A stretch of 64,000 bases of DNA. Origin: Chionis minor. Taxonomy: Eukaryota > Chordata > Aves > Charadriiformes > Chionididae. Positions 61,301-64,000 of this stretch are shown here, one piece after another. The translations under genes were made by a program, and so were the position numbers. The stretch is from contig VZSF01003248.1 of the NCBI GenBank assembly GCA_013398295.1, positions 1-64,000 of the forward strand, in the 5' to 3' direction. Numbering within the stretch: position 1 is the stretch's first letter; every line of letters begins with the position of its first letter. A model generated the notes under the pieces. It was not told where the DNA came from, ran no database searches, and was given only the letters and a program-made list of their open reading frames with translations.

Positions 61301-63749
61301 TCTCAACTGGTGGCCAAAAGCAGACCTGCAGGGAAGAGTGGATGAACACAGCAACTCCTACTGGCAACTGAAATGAAACAGGCACTATCAACCACCAAGA
61401 CAAAGGACTCAGAGCCCCAAGCAGAATGCACCACTTCTGCTTCTAAATGCATATGCAAACTCCTACATGTTTTAGAAATATCCAGATCAATTTTTTTTCC
61501 CCTGGTTAACAGGAGTCAGGATTCGCTAATACTTGTATTTTTTTATTAAAGATACCAATTCCTTGAAACTCCACAGCTACTGTCCCACTGATACAATGTA
61601 AAAAACATGCAGATTTATGACAATGTTGTTTAAGTACCTGAAAGACAGCCATGCTATTTCAGGTCTCTCCCACAGCAGAAAGCTAACTAGGTCTCAAAAC
61701 AGTTCTGACTACATAGAAAAAACCTTTTATTTTATTAAATATATATTAAATGTAACAGTCAGAAGAGAATCAATCCTATGCTTATATAGCTACTATGCCT
61801 GAAGTACCAGCAAAAGTCAGTGGATGTCAATGACTAATGAAGCAAGCAATGCAAGGGGACAAGAGCTGTTGAGCAAAAAGCAGTCTTGCACAGTCAGTTT
61901 CCGTGGCTGTCATTTTAAGAGCCTGAGATCATACTAAATTTCTGTTTTTAAGTAGATGAAAGCATGTGGAATCACAATTCAGAGAAGAAACATGCAGGTG
62001 TCTTGTATAACTGCAGGGGTTTTTCATTGGTTTGTTTATGGCTTGCATAACCCACTTCGTTTTGTAGTGATGAAAAGGAAGACAAACTTAATGTTAACAT
62101 CTGTCCTCGGCTGATGCCATCTTACTTTTCTCCTACAGTTTGTTTACAACTAATTGCTGAGTCACCAGGCAGCTGATCCATTTCCAAAGACTCTAAATCA
62201 AGTCCCAGAGACAAATTTCTTGATCGCTATGAAAACTGCGTGGCCTACAAGGCCACTAGGATATCTTCACTGGTTGGAATGCAGTGGCAGACCGCCACTG
62301 GAACTGAACAGGACAGTCCTGATCCACTCTTAATTTCCATCAGCAGAGCTGTGAGTTCAGCTGTCTTCATCTGACGAACAGTAGTAACACCTAAACCATC
62401 ACAGTCATTTTGGCAACAAACAACTGCATGCAACATAAATTGGCTCTTCAGTACTAGCTATATTAGAATACTCAAAAGGCTCATAGGAGATCTAAATATA
62501 AGCAAAGCCAACTTACCACTATCGGCATACTTAATTTGCTTCAAGAATGATCGCTGCAGTAGTTTTAATTAGCTTCCTGTAGCAACTCTGAATAAAAGCC
62601 ACAGTAATTAAAAAAAATAATAAAAACAAACTTGTGAGGTGTTTTCCTGTGTTTCCTTTCCCTATCTCACTCTTCCCATGTTTGGCTCTTAAGCAGCTAA
62701 AACAACTTCAGAAGTGACACATCCATTCTGTATTTCACATTTCAAGCAAATGAAATGCAAAAGCACAGCACAGACCATCACACTGAGGATATTTCATTGT
62801 AAAAATTTAATCAGTACAAGATCAGTGTACCGAACCAATCATTTGCTGCCATCTCTACCACTGTAACGATTATAGTTTTTAGAGATGCACCAGAATTGGC
62901 CACCTGTTCTGAAGCACTATCATTCTGAACTCTGCACTACCATTTTGCATCACTCTGGGCAGAGAAACCTCTTCTTACTTCCCCTGAATCTGCTCAGGTC
63001 ATCTCCTGTCCTCTGGTTTAATGAGCTGTCACTAACCTAAACACTGAAGAAAAAGCAGAATTTTCACTTATCATCTACAGCCTAACACTTCCAACACAGT
63101 CATTATAGCTGTGATATGTTTCTTAAGATTCATTTTTACTACAACTGCTACTGCAGTAGCCTAAAAAAATTCTTACTGAGTTTAAATGTAGGTTTAAAAA
63201 GAGACAAAAATCACATAGTAGTTGCATCCATTGTATTTAACAACCTCACGTGTAATGCAACTGTAGTGTATAATTACACTGTAGCAACAGATAATTTGGT
63301 TCATAGGTATGAAGTACAATTATGCAGGTATCCCTAGAATAGCATGTGAAATGACAGCTCTGTCAAACTTATTAAAGAAGGTATTTATTCAGGTATGAGG
63401 AAAACAGCAAGAAAGATGCATAATACAGAGGCACAGTAGTTAACTATGTTAGTTACCCTGTCCTGACAACAGTTTGATGAAAGTATGCTACTGACATCCA
63501 CACTGTGCTGAAGAAGCATAGAACGCACTGGCAAAGGGGCTTCAAACAGCAACTCTTATCAGCATACAGTTATGCCCGCAGCATTTGTAAGCATTATTAT
63601 TTGCTACACAGCAGCCAATGGCAAATAGAATGGAGTAAGTTTCTAAAAAAGTGGCCAGAAGCAACTTGAAGCATCTGAGAAAGCAATAGTCAAGAAAAAA
63701 AAAGTCCCTGTAAATTAGAAGGAAAGACGAAGGGCTTTTCATTTTCCTT

Positions 63750-64000
63750 TGGCAGCACGTCTCGACACTTTAAGCAGTTTGCTACAGCACCTCCAGCCTG
63801 GGCTGGAAAGGGCATCCCTGCGGCCTGAGCTGAAGGTACTTCACAGCAGAAGCCTTTGCCTCGCCACAAACCCGCGGGACGGCATGTGGCCCCTCCCAGG
63901 CCTCACCGCCGCGGGGACGCAAACAAGGAGCACTACCCAGGTACAAGTTTTGCAGTGACAGCGCCTTCTTTCCCGCCCCCCCCCCCCGCTTCCTCCCCGG
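63750..64000. promoter_or_regulatory. RAB2A: GC-rich shore, probable edge of the RAB2A promoter island
   Basis: GC content and CpG count rise sharply after about 63750 (for example CCCGCGGGACGGC near 63870 and CCGCCGCGGGGACGC near 63907). The window ends in a C-rich tract (63975-63988). RAB2A exon 1 must lie to the right on the minus strand, so this is most simply the 5' end of intron 1 beside the CpG-island promoter. No exon is seen here. Confidence 0.45.

Noticed and set aside
63749..63958. 69-codon plus-strand frame near the right edge as RAB2A exon 1 or another gene
   Set aside because: It does not encode the conserved MAYAYLF-type start on the minus strand, has no supported splice sites and sits in GC-rich sequence.

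Overview
The window is nuclear DNA from a vertebrate, almost certainly a bird. It has an intron-rich, AT-rich gene body, CpG-island peaks, several CR1 LINE copies and two solo LTRs of avian ERVL type. No prokaryotic gene, rRNA, tRNA or CRISPR array is visible.

The main gene is RAB2A on the minus strand. Exons 2 to 8 lie in the window, at 53256-53327, 49748-49815, 40363-40445, 38921-39013, 35212-35323, 22228-22296 and 19834-19929. All have consensus splice sites and matching phases. With the 46 nt expected for exon 1, which lies beyond position 64000, they give exactly 639 nt, meaning 212 residues plus a stop. The 3' UTR runs to a strong poly(A) signal at 18299-18304.

A second, tail-to-tail gene is proposed on the plus strand at 12.1-13.4 kb. 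It starts in a CpG island (about 11.27-12.24 kb, with an assembly gap at 11600-11704). Three exons (12108-12167, 12541-12685 and 13255 or 13297 to 13427) join in phase to encode 125 or 111 residues: a signal-peptide-like start, a Ser-rich middle with N-glycosylation sequons, and a highly charged C terminus. I do not recognise this protein. It is the best candidate for something undescribed here.

Region by region: 1-1 kb is GC-rich with CpG-rich sequence and simple repeats. 1-10.7 kb is non-coding apart from an ancient CR1 at 5.8-6.6 kb. 10.8-11.2 kb is an internal CR1 piece. 11.3-13.4 kb is the CpG island and candidate gene. 13.4-18.3 kb is the spacer between the convergent genes. 18.3-64 kb is RAB2A. 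Its introns carry a textbook CTCF motif (26.26 kb), CR1 copies (30.8, 41.7-43.4 and 57.2-58.4 kb), a solo LTR (34.1 kb) and a second LTR inserted inside a CR1 copy (41.87-42.52 kb). GC content rises again after 63.75 kb, as expected near the RAB2A promoter.
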